Positions 1-11,224 of a stretch of 64,000 nucleotides of DNA are shown piece after piece. The notes beneath the pieces were generated by a model. That model saw only the letters and a program-made list of their open reading frames with translations. It had not been told where the DNA came from and did not search any database. The position numbers were made by a program, and so were the translations under genes. The stretch is from Peltaster fructicola. Lineage: Eukaryota > Ascomycota > Dothideomycetes. Positions within the stretch are counted from its first letter, which is position 1. Each line of letters starts with the position of its first letter. The stretch lies in NCBI GenBank assembly GCA_001592805.2, contig CP051140.1, forward strand, positions 1,675,501 to 1,739,500, given 5' to 3'.

Positions 1-158
1 CAAGTCGAGGAATCTTACATGCTGCAGTGATACATTAGCTTGCAGTAGTCCGATCGACATAGATGGAGACTACCTGAAGCTCACCAAGTCAAAGCGATGC
101 CGACGTTGAAATATTTCAAGGACCTACGAGTCGATTTGTCAGAGCTCATCAATCTTCC

Positions 159-1914
159 ATGATGGCCAACCCTTCAGCGATTGCCCTGGTGGCAGAGCAT
201 CCAATCCTCCTGCTTGTCGTCGTCCTTGTTGGCTATCTCCTGCATAACCGTTACAGAGAGAACTTGTCGAGGTTCGAAGGACCGTGGTATTCTTCGCTGT
301 CCAGCATCGGCACATTGTATCAGACCTGGGCTGATGGTGATGAGCTCCCATATGTGAGTTTCCAAGAGCTTTGGCAACCAGATATTGACGAGTAAGATCC
401 ACCTGCACCACAAGTATGGTAAGGTAGTAAGGATAGGCCCTAAGAAGCTCTCCTTTGCACAACCACAGGCAATCCGGGACATCTACGGTCCTCAAGGTAT
501 AGGCGAGAAATCGGATTTCCACATTGCACATCAGCAGATTGCGAACGGTGTAACTATCCGAACTCTCTTCGCATCGACCGACAAGCAGTGGCACGACGAT
601 GTGCGTCGTTGTGTGGCTTCAGCCTACTCGATGAGCTCAATGGTTCAATATGAAGCTCTTGTTGACGAGTCAATCGGTGTGCTGTTGGCTCAGCTAGGCG
701 ATCGCTTTGCCGACAAACCAGGGAATGCAGGCGTGGTCGACTTCCCTCGATGGCTGCACTTCTTTGCTGACGATGCTATAACGTGCGTAGCCTATGGTAA
801 GAGGATTGGTCATATGGAGGCTGGAGAGGATATTGAAGGGATGCTGGCGTATGGAATCATGGATTCCAAGCGGTCCATGTTGATCGGCCAGGCGATTTGG
901 CTGGAGCTCTTCGGTCGACGAAATCCAGCTTATCTGTGGCTGCAGCGACAAGGCTATTTCGTATGTGTTTCGACCTTGTTCATAACGCATATCTGACTGA
1001 CAATCTTTTGTTCAGAGGGAAAGTGATGTGCCACTTTCGGTCAAGTTTGCAACCACTCACCAAGCAGAACGCCGACGTCTGCGAGCACAAGGGAAGAAAG
1101 ACAATGACAGTGGTCTGGCGACGCTAACGGACAAGTTCCTGTCGTCATCAGCAGCGCACCCAGAGGTCGTTGGAGACGATGAAGTGCTGGCTATGGGCCT
1201 AAGCATTGTCGCTGCAGGCTCCGACACCACCGGCATATCTCTCAGCGCACTCTTCTACCATCTCATGCAGAATCCTGACAGACAGCGAAAGCTGATCGCA
1301 GAGGTTGATGCTGCGCTGCCCACTCGACAGACCACATTGACTTTCGCGCAAGCTCAAAAGCTGCCATACCTCACTGCCTGCATCAAGGAGACTTTTCGTC
1401 TCCATCCAGCGACACGGTATGCTCCAGAGCGCGGTATGTGAATTCAGCAGACGCATGATAATATACTGACCGTACAGTAACGCCTCCACATGGCCATACG
1501 ATCGCTGGGCAGCAGATACCAGGAGGCACGGTCGTCTTTGTCAGTGCCTGGGTCATCCATCGTGATCCCGAGATCTATGGTGACGACGTCGATACGTTTC
1601 GACCAGAGCGATGGCTAGAAGGTGATGCCGAACACATCAAGACCATGGAGCGCAGCCTCTTCCATTTCGGCATAGGCAACTACTCATGCCTTGGCAAGAA
1701 TGTTGCACTGCTCGAGATGTACAAAGTTGTTCCAGCGCTGCTGCGTCGCTTCGAGGTGAGTTCGTGTCGACAAGCTGTGTCAAAATACTGACAATGCCAG
1801 ATCTCGTTTGCAGATCCGAAGAACACCCGATGGAGCTATGACTTTGGCACGTTCGTGACAGTTAAGGACTTCAACGTCCGACTGTCCAGCAGGATCCCTA
1901 GCTTTGGAGTCTGA
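159..1914 (+). CDS. Cytochrome P450 monooxygenase
   Basis: A haem-thiolate monooxygenase of about 522 residues in five exons: 159-353, 397-960, 1016-1433, 1478-1755 and 1801-1914. All four introns are GT-AG, 43-55 bases. An N-terminal hydrophobic anchor (residues about 15-28, LLLVVVLVGYLL) predicts an ER membrane protein. The I-helix oxygen motif AGSDTT is near residue 320, the K-helix ExxR motif (KETFRLHP) near 377, and the haem loop FGIGNYSCLGKN carries the cysteine ligand near 463. The overall pattern resembles the pisatin-demethylase-like fungal P450s, which are usually of this length; the substrate is unknown. ATG at 159 is followed at once by a second ATG. No biosynthetic partner enzyme lies beside it, so a detoxification or stand-alone role is as likely as secondary metabolism. 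Confidence 0.93.
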
Positions 1915-2105
1915 CAGGCTCGTCATATGTAACGCCTCCAGTAGAATGTAGACGCCAGCCCGTGACCAGCAGTCCTTGTCAGTCTTGGGATTTGCGACCT
2001 AGGACACTATGCTTGTGTACCATGTTGGCATCCACGCGAGAGCGCACCAACGAGTGAAGGACAGCGCTGTGCTCGTACGCCCCATGTTCGACTTATCGTT
2101 ACACC

Positions 2106-3527
2106 CTACTCATCAATATCTTGAACCGAGAACAATAGCTCGGGATCAGGATCATCGTCGTCGTTGTTGACCAGTTGCCCATTTCTTGCACGAGTGTGCC
2201 TCTCTGTCGGTCCTTTCGAGCTACTACCCGATTCTTCATCCTCGTAAGAGTGCGGCTGCGGCTGCGGCTGCGGCTGCGGCTGCATGACTAGACTGTCGAG
2301 TATGGTCTTCCCACGTCTCAGAGCATCCAGCTCAGCTCCGATAGCTGCGATCAGTAGCCGCCAATTGCGTTGTTCGGCGAGCTCTACCTGACTTTCAAGA
2401 TGTGCTATCAATTCCAGCATATGCTTGTAGAGCTCCGATAGACGATCCGCGGCTGTTGGCTGTGGTGTATCGTCCCATGCCATAGTTGAATCCGTCATGG
2501 AGCTCAGCATTGCCATTTCCGAGCGAAGTCGTCTCTCAAACTCGCTCACTTGACCAACTACGTTCTTCCAGATCTTGGAACCTTCGTTCAATGCATCTCG
2601 TTCCAGCAGGACACTCTCCGAATGTGCTTGTAGGTCATGCTTTTCGAGCGCCACCTGCTCCTTGGCTAAGTCTAGTGTCCTTCGGCCAGGCGGCAGCTGC
2701 CAGATCGATTGCTTGCCATCCTTTATCGTCTCTTCTGCTTGCTTCGAGCTGAGGAACGTCTTGATCTCGTTCTCAAGCAAGTTGATGCTCGTCGTATAGG
2801 ATGAAAGCTTAGCCTGGACGGCGTTCTCAAGAGCTGTAGCTTGCTTCAGCAGTTGTCGCTGCTTCATCTTGAGCTCCATGAGATGTGTTTCTACTTTGTT
2901 GATCTCGTCTTGCAGCACGTCAGACTCCTGGTGAAGTCGTTGCACTCGTATGGTCTCTTCCTCGCCATCAACCTTCGAGGTCGCTTCCTGTAGTCCGATC
3001 CTCTTCTTCTCCCAGCCATCTATCTGCGCCAAAGTAGCATCCTTCTCTTGCAGTGATTGATCGGTCGACTCGATGTCTTCGTCCTTGATAGCTGCCAAAG
3101 CTAGCATGCAGCTGTAGATGCCTTTCCTTGCAGTCCGAAGACCTAGCTTCTTACGCACAGGTCGATTGACTTGTCGAGGCACGCTCCCTTGCGTTCTAAG
3201 CGTGGGAGTCGTGCTACCAGCAGAGGAAGCTTCGTCAGATGTGCCATGCTCGAGTCCTCTAATCAGTCCTTCTGCTTGGGCATCAAGGAGGAATTGTAGG
3301 TCCGCGTGCAGCTCGCTTTCGAGATTTGCAGACGACGGTGGCTTTTCGATGACCATAGATCTGCTGGATAGCACTGTGGAGTGCTTTGGTGAGGACTTGT
3401 AGGTGCTCTGTACAATCGGAGGAGGAATCATGGAAGCACTCATCGGTGAAGGTGATCTCCATCGTGGTAGCTCGTAGCCCTGTTTATTTGGTAGTGATCG
3501 TGCGAACCACGAGCTCGAGGACGACAT
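2106..3527 (-). CDS. Atg28-like coiled-coil protein
   Basis: A single-exon protein of 473 residues. After a serine-rich N-terminus comes a short conserved-looking segment (LQFLLDAQAEGLIRGL, about residues 78-93), then a basic linker and long heptad-rich helices from about residue 170 to 330. This layout matches, from memory, proteins annotated as autophagy-related protein 28 in Pezizomycotina, which act in pexophagy and autophagosome dynamics in yeasts. The match is by pattern only. The C-terminal part carries a PQ dipeptide run written by a GGCTGC hexamer repeat (about 2251-2282), which may vary in length between strains. The gene is divergent from the PPAT gene across a 360-base shared promoter (3528-3887). 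Confidence 0.6.
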   Translation of the reverse strand: MSSSSSWFARSLPNKQGYELPRWRSPSPMSASMIPPPIVQSTYKSSPKHSTVLSSRSMVIEKPPSSANLESELHADLQFLLDAQAEGLIRGLEHGTSDEASSAGSTTPTLRTQGSVPRQVNRPVRKKLGLRTARKGIYSCMLALAAIKDEDIESTDQSLQEKDATLAQIDGWEKKRIGLQEATSKVDGEEETIRVQRLHQESDVLQDEINKVETHLMELKMKQRQLLKQATALENAVQAKLSSYTTSINLLENEIKTFLSSKQAEETIKDGKQSIWQLPPGRRTLDLAKEQVALEKHDLQAHSESVLLERDALNEGSKIWKNVVGQVSEFERRLRSEMAMLSSMTDSTMAWDDTPQPTAADRLSELYKHMLELIAHLESQVELAEQRNWRLLIAAIGAELDALRRGKTILDSLVMQPQPQPQPQPHSYEDEESGSSSKGPTERHTRARNGQLVNNDDDDPDPELLFSVQDIDE

Positions 3528-3887
3528 TGTATTGAGGAGTGAGTTTGCAGGTCGATGCTATATCGTCGCTGGGTATGCTTTGTTGTCACATGTCAATCAT
3601 TCCAGGCAGTCATTTGTCACTTCCTGCGCATGACAACGACTTCAACGAACAGTTCTTTCGAGTGGATTCGCGCATCCTGCCACTTCAGCTGATCAGGCAT
3701 TAGAGAAGTGCATTGTGCAAGCAATAGAGACTTGACGTCAGATCGTCTAGTTGTAACCGATCCTTGGTCGTGAAGCCATTGTGTCATCAACTTCTCGATT
3801 GCAAGCATCAGAAATCTCCTTCAAGGTCGACAAGAACAACAGATATCTCGCAAAGCCAAGTCAATTGACCTTCACACCATTACGACG

Positions 3888-5015
3888 ATGTCCCTGGAAG
3901 CACCACCACGCTTCTTGCTCCTTTTGCCGCCTCCGTCCAAGGATGTCAGTCTCGTGAGCTTCAGGAGTGACTACGACGAAACCATATCAGAGGTGTTGAA
4001 GGAAGTCTCGCTACAGTCGGAGTCTTCGACTGGCGCAGCTGTCCTCGAGATCGCATTTGCTCTTCCACACCTAGTGGGGAGCACAAATCAATCTCGTTCT
4101 GCATTGTATCACCAGACACAACAACACCTCGCACTCTTGTACAAGCTCATAGTTCTCATCGCTGCAAGGGATGCCATTGACGTTGAGGACGACGCTGGCG
4201 TCGATGTTCGAGTGATACCAATAGCCTGGAGTCCAACACATACTGATGCCCAAAGCTCATATACAGCTCCAGTTGTCGACATACATGCATTGGCGAAATC
4301 AAGCAGAGTATGGCAGTATGCTTTCGGTGTCGAGTCCGAAGGAGGAGAAGCTATGGTAAGAGCATTCGTGGCAGCTAAATCTCAGACACAGAGTCGGACG
4401 ACCAGCGCGAGTAGTGCTTTGGTCCACGGTCAAGGTGTCAATCACCATGTTGCTGTGGGAGGCACATTCGATCATTTGCACATCGGACACAAGCTACTCT
4501 TGACAATGACACTGTTCACAGCGGATATTCAATCTGGCTCGTCTATCACCGTCGGCCTGACAGGAGATGAGCTTCTGAAGAATAAGAAGTATGCAGACGT
4601 TCTGGAGAGCTGGCACGATCGAGAGCAAGCGATCGAGGACTTCTGCGATTCTATGTTGGATTTCTCGAGCTGGCCATCTGCGAAAGAGCGAAAGATTCGG
4701 GACGAGCCAGTCGTCAATGGCAAGTCTACTGACTTGCACTACTCGACTGGAGTCGTGGTCAAGTGTACTCAGATCCAGGACCCGTTCGGTCCAACAATCA
4801 CAGAAGAGAACATCTCCGCTATCATCCTTTCGGCAGAGACAAGAGCTGGAGGTGAAGCGATCAACAAGAAGCGATCAGAACAAGGCTGGGCACCTCTGAC
4901 AGTCTTCGAAGTTGATGTACTGGACGCTGAAGCAGAAGGTGTCACGAAAGAGGGCTTCGATGCGAAGCTCAGCAGCACTGCCATCAGACAACGCCTTGCT
5001 GCGAAAGAGAAGTAG
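3888..5015 (+). CDS. CAB4: Phosphopantetheine adenylyltransferase
   Basis: Catalyses transfer of AMP from ATP to 4'-phosphopantetheine, giving dephospho-CoA, the fourth step of CoA synthesis. The 375-residue single-exon protein has a divergent N-terminal half and a nucleotidyltransferase domain from about residue 186. That domain opens with VAVGGTFDHLHIGHKLLL, holding the HxGH signature near residue 199, and ends with the SSTAIR motif near 365, both typical of the eukaryotic PPAT family. The length fits fungal Cab4. It shares a 360-base intergenic promoter with the Atg28-like gene on the other strand. A short open frame in that gap (3617-3808, minus) has no support. Confidence 0.9.
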   Translation: MSLEAPPRFLLLLPPPSKDVSLVSFRSDYDETISEVLKEVSLQSESSTGAAVLEIAFALPHLVGSTNQSRSALYHQTQQHLALLYKLIVLIAARDAIDVEDDAGVDVRVIPIAWSPTHTDAQSSYTAPVVDIHALAKSSRVWQYAFGVESEGGEAMVRAFVAAKSQTQSRTTSASSALVHGQGVNHHVAVGGTFDHLHIGHKLLLTMTLFTADIQSGSSITVGLTGDELLKNKKYADVLESWHDREQAIEDFCDSMLDFSSWPSAKERKIRDEPVVNGKSTDLHYSTGVVVKCTQIQDPFGPTITEENISAIILSAETRAGGEAINKKRSEQGWAPLTVFEVDVLDAEAEGVTKEGFDAKLSSTAIRQRLAAKEK

Positions 5016-5530
5016 GACTGGCTCTGATACAAGTGACTGACAACCGCTATCATAGACCGATCGGAGCCCAGCTGTTATGTATGCGATCGTTCATACCGTA
5101 CGTTCCGGCAAGTTGAGACATCTGGAGCTTCCGAGGTGGACCACTGTGCTTTTGTACGAAGCTGCGATGCGCATATTGCTTCGAGTAGCACATCTACTCG
5201 TCCCGATCATTGTATAAGGTTGGCTCCGACAAAGCGCAGTTCGTGGTCAGCTGCATGCTGAAGCATTTCAAGAGGGGCCGCTGTTGAGGCTTTCACGACT
5301 TCGCATGCACAGCCACAACTGCTGGCAATATCTTCGACATCGAGGCCGCTACGTTTCATTGTCAACCACATACCACGTATAGTCTACAGCTCGGGCTGCA
5401 AGTAGCTGCTGCCAACGGCGAGATACCGCCTGACGAAGGAGCTTTTCTCGCTGTGGTTCTGGTACTGGTACAATCACATCTTCTTCCCTTCCGTCTCGCC
5501 ATCACTCTTCCCTCCACGTTGCACAGCGTC
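5016..5530. other. Intergenic region, no gene seen
   Basis: About 515 bases between the PPAT stop and the HET-protein ATG. The open frame of the HET gene extends upstream to a GTG at 5453, but the first ATG is at 5531. Pyrimidine-rich tracts just before 5531 look like an ordinary fungal promoter or leader. Confidence 0.5.
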
Positions 5531-8431
5531 ATGGCGAGCTTCGATGACGACGCCGACTGGAAGGCCCGCAACTCGAAGCACATCGAACCGGAACAGAACT
5601 ACTTCAGTGAGCCCGCCTTGAATCGGTGGACGCAGGCCAACAGCGCAAGCAGTACCCTCGTCGAAGCCGACCAACTCCAGAGAGCCCTAGCTCAGGTCGG
5701 ACCGTTGTATTATTTATGGCATCTGCAAGCTCGGTACCCGGTCAGATGGCTTGTGGTGCTCATCGCATTCGTGACCTTCTATGGTGGCATCACATCTCTT
5801 ACAACTGATATCTGTCTCGCTATTGCACAGAAGAGTATCTCTGGAGGATTCTACTTATATCAATACTACACAGTACCTTTGTTTGGCACGCAAACCTCCC
5901 GATGGTTACATACCTCAAACCATGCGAGTATGCCTTGGAACACTCAACTCATCAACTACTTTCTCATCAAGACCGCGCTGACGATCTTTGATGCATTAAT
6001 CAGCCTTCTGTGGGCACTTGCCTCCCCTCCACATCAGCTTTCGACCCTGCAATCACTTGTGGTCATGCTTATTGCTCTTTTCATCCCTGCGATGTGCATG
6101 ATGCCGCAAACACTGGTCGCTTGGTTAGATTGGACGCTCGGAATGGGAACGATTGGTCTGGGCAAAGGTTTCGTGGGAGGCGTGACAGCCTACTTATGGC
6201 TTGGGAGTTGGATGTGGGAAGCATATGCTACTGCAAGCTTGTGGATGCAACATCATTTCTGGCCTACAGACGAATTCGTGTACACCTCGCTCGCCTCAGA
6301 CGAGATTCGGCTGCTTCACCTCCACCGCAAGCTGCCCTTCTGCGGCGTTCGTGCTTCAATTGCAATCGTCAGACTCGACAAACTCCCAACATACGAGGCG
6401 ATATCGTATACATGGGGCAACTCCCAGGACCGTTGCACAATCCTGCTTCAGGGCAAACGCTTCTCGACAACGCGTTCGGCTTGGGAAGCTTTAACAACGC
6501 ATGGGTCTTTCTGGCGACCCATGACTGTCTGGATCGATCAGATCTGCATCAATCAAAATGACGACATTGAGAAAGGTCAACAAGTAGCTATGATGTTTGA
6601 TATCTACAGCAATGCTGACAGAGTGGTCGCTCACCTCGGGACCTCTCCTTTCGCGAAAGTAGCTGTTGGTATGCTTTCAGAACTGATGTGGCAGGAGTTT
6701 CAGGACTCGGACACCGAGCTGGCTGGATTCATGGCTGTCGCTACACTATTCCACAACTACGAGGCCATATGCGAGCTTTTGCAACATCCATGGTTCTCGC
6801 GAATATGGGTGGTCCAAGAGGTTGCTGCTGCAAAGGAGCTAGCCGTCGCTTATGGGGGTTTCATGATCGATTGGGAGTCGATGGCGTCTGCACTCCGAGT
6901 TCTCCTACGCCCAGGCATACGTGATGGTCTCGTCCTACGACCAGCGCTCTTCGATAAGATCTCACGGGCACTGATAAATGTGATGGAGATGATGGAGATA
7001 GGTCATCAGGTACGCATGAACCGGGCGGGCGGACTGAAGATCGAAGTATTGAAACTCACGGCTGCATACTCCCTGCCGTACATGCTTGGCAAGACGAGTG
7101 GCTTTATGGCATCCGACATGCGAGACAAGATCTACGCTCTACAGTCCGTCTCTCTCCCGGCTCGTCGACCGCACGGCGAATCAGTGCTATTGGAGTACGA
7201 CTACACGCAGAGCATCGAGAGCCTTTATCTCGAGCTGGCGCTCCGCGTTGTATTCCACTCGCCGGAGCCATACTACATGATGAACTTTGCAGGCCTCAGC
7301 AAACAGGGCCAACTCGAGCTCCCGTCATGGGTTCCAGACTGGACATCACCCGCTGGGAGATTGGATAGCTTCAACCAAAGAGTCGTCACACACTATCTTG
7401 ATCTCGTTGATGTCGTGGGACAGGTGCTTGATCGAGCAACAGGGACAGAGATGCGGCCCACGCCGAAGCATGAGTCTTACCGTGCTGCGGGTAGCACAAG
7501 ACATGTCTGCCGGCTCAAATCCTACAACTTGTCCGTCCATGGAGTTAGAGTTGGTAGTGTTACTAAAGTAGGACAAGTCAAGCCTCCGGACGTGCAGCAA
7601 GACTCAGAACCATACGTGGACCGACACAACCGGACTATGTTTCCAGCAAGGCTCAAGAAGATCGCAGCGTGGTATCGTGAAGCCATGACGTTGGCATTGG
7701 AAGTCTATCACGATCCGATCGCTTGCGTGGACGCTTTCTGGAGATCATTGATAGGTGATCGTTGGCAAATGGTCAGACCTGCTCCCACGAGGGCGTTCGA
7801 CGCATACCTGTCGTCCATGTACGTACTCAAGTGCTGGGAGGAGACCTGCGACAGACTTGACCGCGGCGAAACCGATGTTGAATTGCCCAATCATGAGCTC
7901 TTTCTGGAAGCACGCATGTTCGAAGGAGAATGGCTCACAGCATTCGGCGCTTGTGCTGCCAACCGGTCGTTTTGCACGATCGCAGACAAGTACATCGGTA
8001 TCGTACCACTGAACACTGAGAGCGGAGACATCATTGTTATCGCGCTGGGTGCAACGGTGCCCTGGGTGCTGAGACCGTTGGTCAAAGCCGGACAGGCAGA
8101 AGAGGGCAAGTATCTCTTCGTCGGCGAATGCTATGTTCACGGTTTGATGGACGGCGAGCTGATCACTCGCAACATCTTCATAGGCTCCAACGTCCTTTGG
8201 GAACACTTCGAGGAGCCAAGGAGGAGCAAAGTAAAGACTGCTGATGCTGCTGAGAAACACCCTGAGCCAGCATGGGTCACCATACTCGAGAAATATGACA
8301 TGATCGAAGGCCGTAACGACGATGGACCGGTCGCTGATGACGATACTCCCCTTGAGGTCGAAGACGTGTTTCAACAGGACCAAAGCGGTGATTGCTTCGT
8401 GCCTGGCTGCGAGTGGTTTACACTTTGCTGA
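5531..8431 (+). CDS. HET-domain protein with N-terminal membrane segments
   Basis: A single-exon protein of 966 residues. Residues about 283-440 form a heterokaryon-incompatibility (HET) domain with its three hallmark blocks: YEAISYTWG, WIDQICINQ with the following YSNADRVVAHLG, and HPWFSRIWVVQEV. HET proteins trigger growth arrest or cell death after fusion of unlike hyphae and are TIR-related in fold. Four hydrophobic stretches precede the domain, at about residues 73-95, 144-165, 175-195 and 209-235, suggesting membrane attachment, which is not the commonest HET architecture. The C-terminal 500 residues look like the usual variable regulatory part, with no repeats such as WD40 or ankyrin. 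A longer open frame begins at a GTG at 5453; ATG 5531 (MASFDDDADW) is preferred. The partner locus is unknown. Confidence 0.9.
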   Translation: MASFDDDADWKARNSKHIEPEQNYFSEPALNRWTQANSASSTLVEADQLQRALAQVGPLYYLWHLQARYPVRWLVVLIAFVTFYGGITSLTTDICLAIAQKSISGGFYLYQYYTVPLFGTQTSRWLHTSNHASMPWNTQLINYFLIKTALTIFDALISLLWALASPPHQLSTLQSLVVMLIALFIPAMCMMPQTLVAWLDWTLGMGTIGLGKGFVGGVTAYLWLGSWMWEAYATASLWMQHHFWPTDEFVYTSLASDEIRLLHLHRKLPFCGVRASIAIVRLDKLPTYEAISYTWGNSQDRCTILLQGKRFSTTRSAWEALTTHGSFWRPMTVWIDQICINQNDDIEKGQQVAMMFDIYSNADRVVAHLGTSPFAKVAVGMLSELMWQEFQDSDTELAGFMAVATLFHNYEAICELLQHPWFSRIWVVQEVAAAKELAVAYGGFMIDWESMASALRVLLRPGIRDGLVLRPALFDKISRALINVMEMMEIGHQVRMNRAGGLKIEVLKLTAAYSLPYMLGKTSGFMASDMRDKIYALQSVSLPARRPHGESVLLEYDYTQSIESLYLELALRVVFHSPEPYYMMNFAGLSKQGQLELPSWVPDWTSPAGRLDSFNQRVVTHYLDLVDVVGQVLDRATGTEMRPTPKHESYRAAGSTRHVCRLKSYNLSVHGVRVGSVTKVGQVKPPDVQQDSEPYVDRHNRTMFPARLKKIAAWYREAMTLALEVYHDPIACVDAFWRSLIGDRWQMVRPAPTRAFDAYLSSMYVLKCWEETCDRLDRGETDVELPNHELFLEARMFEGEWLTAFGACAANRSFCTIADKYIGIVPLNTESGDIIVIALGATVPWVLRPLVKAGQAEEGKYLFVGECYVHGLMDGELITRNIFIGSNVLWEHFEEPRRSKVKTADAAEKHPEPAWVTILEKYDMIEGRNDDGPVADDDTPLEVEDVFQQDQSGDCFVPGCEWFTLC

Positions 8432-9621
8432 GGCGTGTGATGAAGATGATCCGGCTAATAGCACAGACACCAATGCATGCGTGCCTCCCCGGCATGAGTG
8501 AATGCTGGGATGCAAACCATGTCTACGGCCGATCACAGTGAAACATATGTCGTTAAGTATGGCTTGTGCTGTCTTTGTGACCCATGCTCAGCGAAGCGGG
8601 TGGAGTCGTGTGCTATTGCTGCTTGCTTGTTGTCTCTCTGACCACAGTGCAGGTGATGCTGCATTGGTGGTGCATCTTTGGTCAAAGAAAAGGATCTCGG
8701 CTGCGGAGCCATGGCTGGGTTCGGCGACTTGCATAGTGTTCTATCGACGAGCAGCGGCAGCACCATGCAACGTCAGACTCTCGCCAGAAAATCCTTCCGT
8801 CGCCGCCATTGTTTTTTTACTCTCGGGCCAGCCCTCGTTCCTACCGTGCCGCTGAGGTCAATGGTGCCAGCGCACCACCGCAGCCCACACGCACTGCTGC
8901 ACCTCTCTCCAAAGACAATGACATCTCATCTGAACATCTGGCCTGTATGTATGCGGGTCTCACTTTTTAGTCTGCCATGAGCCGCGCTTTTGATTCGCTC
9001 GGACGCTGGCCAGCATGGGCTACGACTCGAAGAAAGCTTACTCCCAAGCTGACTCTCTCTTCCCTCCATCCCTCCCACCCACGTCCGACCTAAGCACCTC
9101 CTCCCTCATCCTCATCCTCGCAACCTTCTGCACATCTCGTCATCTCTCCCCGATCTACAAGCGACTAGGCGGCTAGAGGCAAGACGGGCAACTGCGGTCA
9201 AGGCCGCGCTCGCAGCCGCTGTAAGTCATGTGATATGCCTTGTGGACCTTTGATGCCTGCCATTGGGTGTAAGTGATTTGGCTTGCAGAACAAATCCAGC
9301 TCTTCCTACGTCTACCTACATCAAAGTCACTTCCTGTCTCTCCTCCCTCTCCTCTATCCTCCCACCAACACATCCTGCTCACCCACTGTTCACAATCCTG
9401 CAAAGTTCCCTCTTCTCGCCTTTTGTGCGCAGAGATGCTGCAAGCTTAGAGTGGGAACCACGAGCAGCTTCTTGTCTCTGCTCATTTGTCAGACGTCGTG
9501 TGCCTCACATGACGTTGACATCATCCTCGTGATCAACTGTCCCTGCAACGGCCGACCATCCGTCTGTCTCTTCGCCTGGAGACGATGCTTCGCGATTTCT
9601 CGACCATCGACAACAACAAGA
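8432..9621. other. Intergenic region, promoter-like
   Basis: About 1.2 kb with no convincing gene. From about 9041 onward the plus strand is strongly C/T-rich, typical of fungal promoters and 5' leaders just upstream of start sites, and fits the F-box-like gene that starts at 9622. Short open frames here (for example 9263-9532) have low-complexity, leader-like composition. Confidence 0.5.
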
Positions 9622-11224
9622 ATGCCGCCGTTAAGTATACGGCAGAAACATCCTGCTAACAAACTGTCCAACGAGCTTATCGTGCTCATTCTCGAACAAG
9701 TTGAGCCAGACTCAGACAAGACGGTACCTGTCGATCGCCGTCAATTTCTCTCGGTAGAGAGCTTTGACTGTCCTCCGCGCTCGCCTCGAGGCAGGGACAT
9801 CGGCCTGGTGAGGCTCGCTTCGAGACGATTCGCTCAGCTTGGTGCGCCATTCTTGTTCACTCGGATTAGTGGTCGATTGTCTAAGCGAGGACTGCAGAAG
9901 CTTGAGCAGCTGGCAGAATGGCCACATCTTACACAGCACGTGAGGATGTTCTCCTACATGGTGCCCTACTTCTATGCGAAAGGTTTGGACTGATTCCTCC
10001 CTGATTGCACGAACCACCTCTGATCAATCCCTAGGCGACGTACCGTCTCAAGAACTACTAAGTCAGCTGAAGGCTAGCTTTGGCAGTGAAAACGTTGCTC
10101 GTTTCCAGGCCAAGGTGCACGAACAGCGCCACATCCTGGACGCATCAGACGACCTCCGAGTACTCAAGAAGACTGTCGCCACATTCACGTCGCTACAGCA
10201 TGTCAAGCTCCTGCGTACCCAGGACGATGAAGACAATGCATTGCTCCAGTTCATACGACAAAACGCGGAAACGAGGCACTTGGTCCATCTAGAATGGGCG
10301 GCTGCTTGTTCTCACGCATCCAAGACGATAGGGACAGCCCTCCTAGCGTCCAAGAACGTACCGTGGTCTCGCTTCTCCTCGCCGATGCTCAGTCCGCAGA
10401 GCGCAGAGTTCCTCAACTGGCGACGGCCGGCCTCGCTATCGACGCTCGCAGAACGGCTAACATGTTTGACGCTTCACTTCGACGACGGCATAGATATGGA
10501 TGCTAAAATGGTCGAGCTTTCTTCGCTGTTCAGGACGGTGTTCCTCGCCGCCAAAGGCATGCAGGCTGTGCACATTGGTTTTCCGGAGAGCTCTCCGCTG
10601 GAAATACCACTAGAAGCTGTCTTCCACAACGTCACGTGGGATCGACTTGTGGCGTTCGGTGTGCAAGGATGGAAGCTGGACACCGATGAGATCTTGGGTT
10701 TTGCTCGCCGACATAAAGAGCGACTGAAAGGTCTTCGTCTACGCAGGGTTCTGCTCAACGAAGGCTCTCTGTGGAAGCACGTGCTTACCGGTCTGAGAGA
10801 GTCCATGCATCGTCTTGAGTGGGTAAGTCTTCGACGTATAGGCTATGCGGATCAATACGAGGGTGATTTACATGGTGTGGAGGTCAGAGACGACCTCGAG
10901 AGCGAGAGCGAAAGTGATCTAGAGGACTACGATCCTATGGTGGGACCAAGCAGCAGCAACGTCCATCGACATGAAGGAACTGTAAGCGATGACGAGCGAG
11001 ACACTGACACCGACTCGGACGATGAGCATGGACCAGCGGCTCATGACATGGACTTTCCGCCCCTCGACTCTCCAGTGACGCCCGCATCTGCGCCATGGTG
11101 TAGTTGCGATAGCGAAGTTGACGCCATCGACGACCTGGAGGATGATGGCACCGCCATTAGCAACACCAAGCGCAAGGCGTGGGAGAAGTGGGTTGTCCGT
11201 AGGTGTTTCGTACACAACGGATGA
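9622..11224 (+). CDS. F-box-like protein with acidic C-terminus
   Basis: About 516 residues in two exons, 9622-9982 and 10035-11224. The 52-base intron (GTTTGG...CTAG) joins the two frames so that YFYAKG runs on into GDVPSQELL. Near the N-terminus, LSNELIVLILEQV followed by a stretch with conserved-looking LVRLASRRF is the usual form of a fungal F-box, the SKP1-binding module of SCF ubiquitin ligases. The middle is leucine-rich without clear repeats. The last 130 residues contain long Asp/Glu/Ser runs (10890-11020). The start was chosen at the first ATG in frame, MPPLSIRQKHP, since the frame upstream is C/T-rich leader. The donor is weak, so the exon join is less sure than the gene. Confidence 0.75.

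Noticed and set aside
3617-3808. 63-codon minus-strand frame between the Atg28-like and PPAT genes
   Set aside because: Lies in a short divergent promoter, no domain, no ATG context worth calling.
7745-8536. 263-codon minus-strand open frame inside the HET gene
   Set aside because: Antisense shadow of a strongly coding plus-strand gene; its own composition has no domain and it starts beyond the HET stop.
9263-9621. Upstream extension of the F-box-like gene
   Set aside because: The sequence is C/T-rich leader with no ATG giving conserved residues; the frame from 9283 is open only because of this composition.
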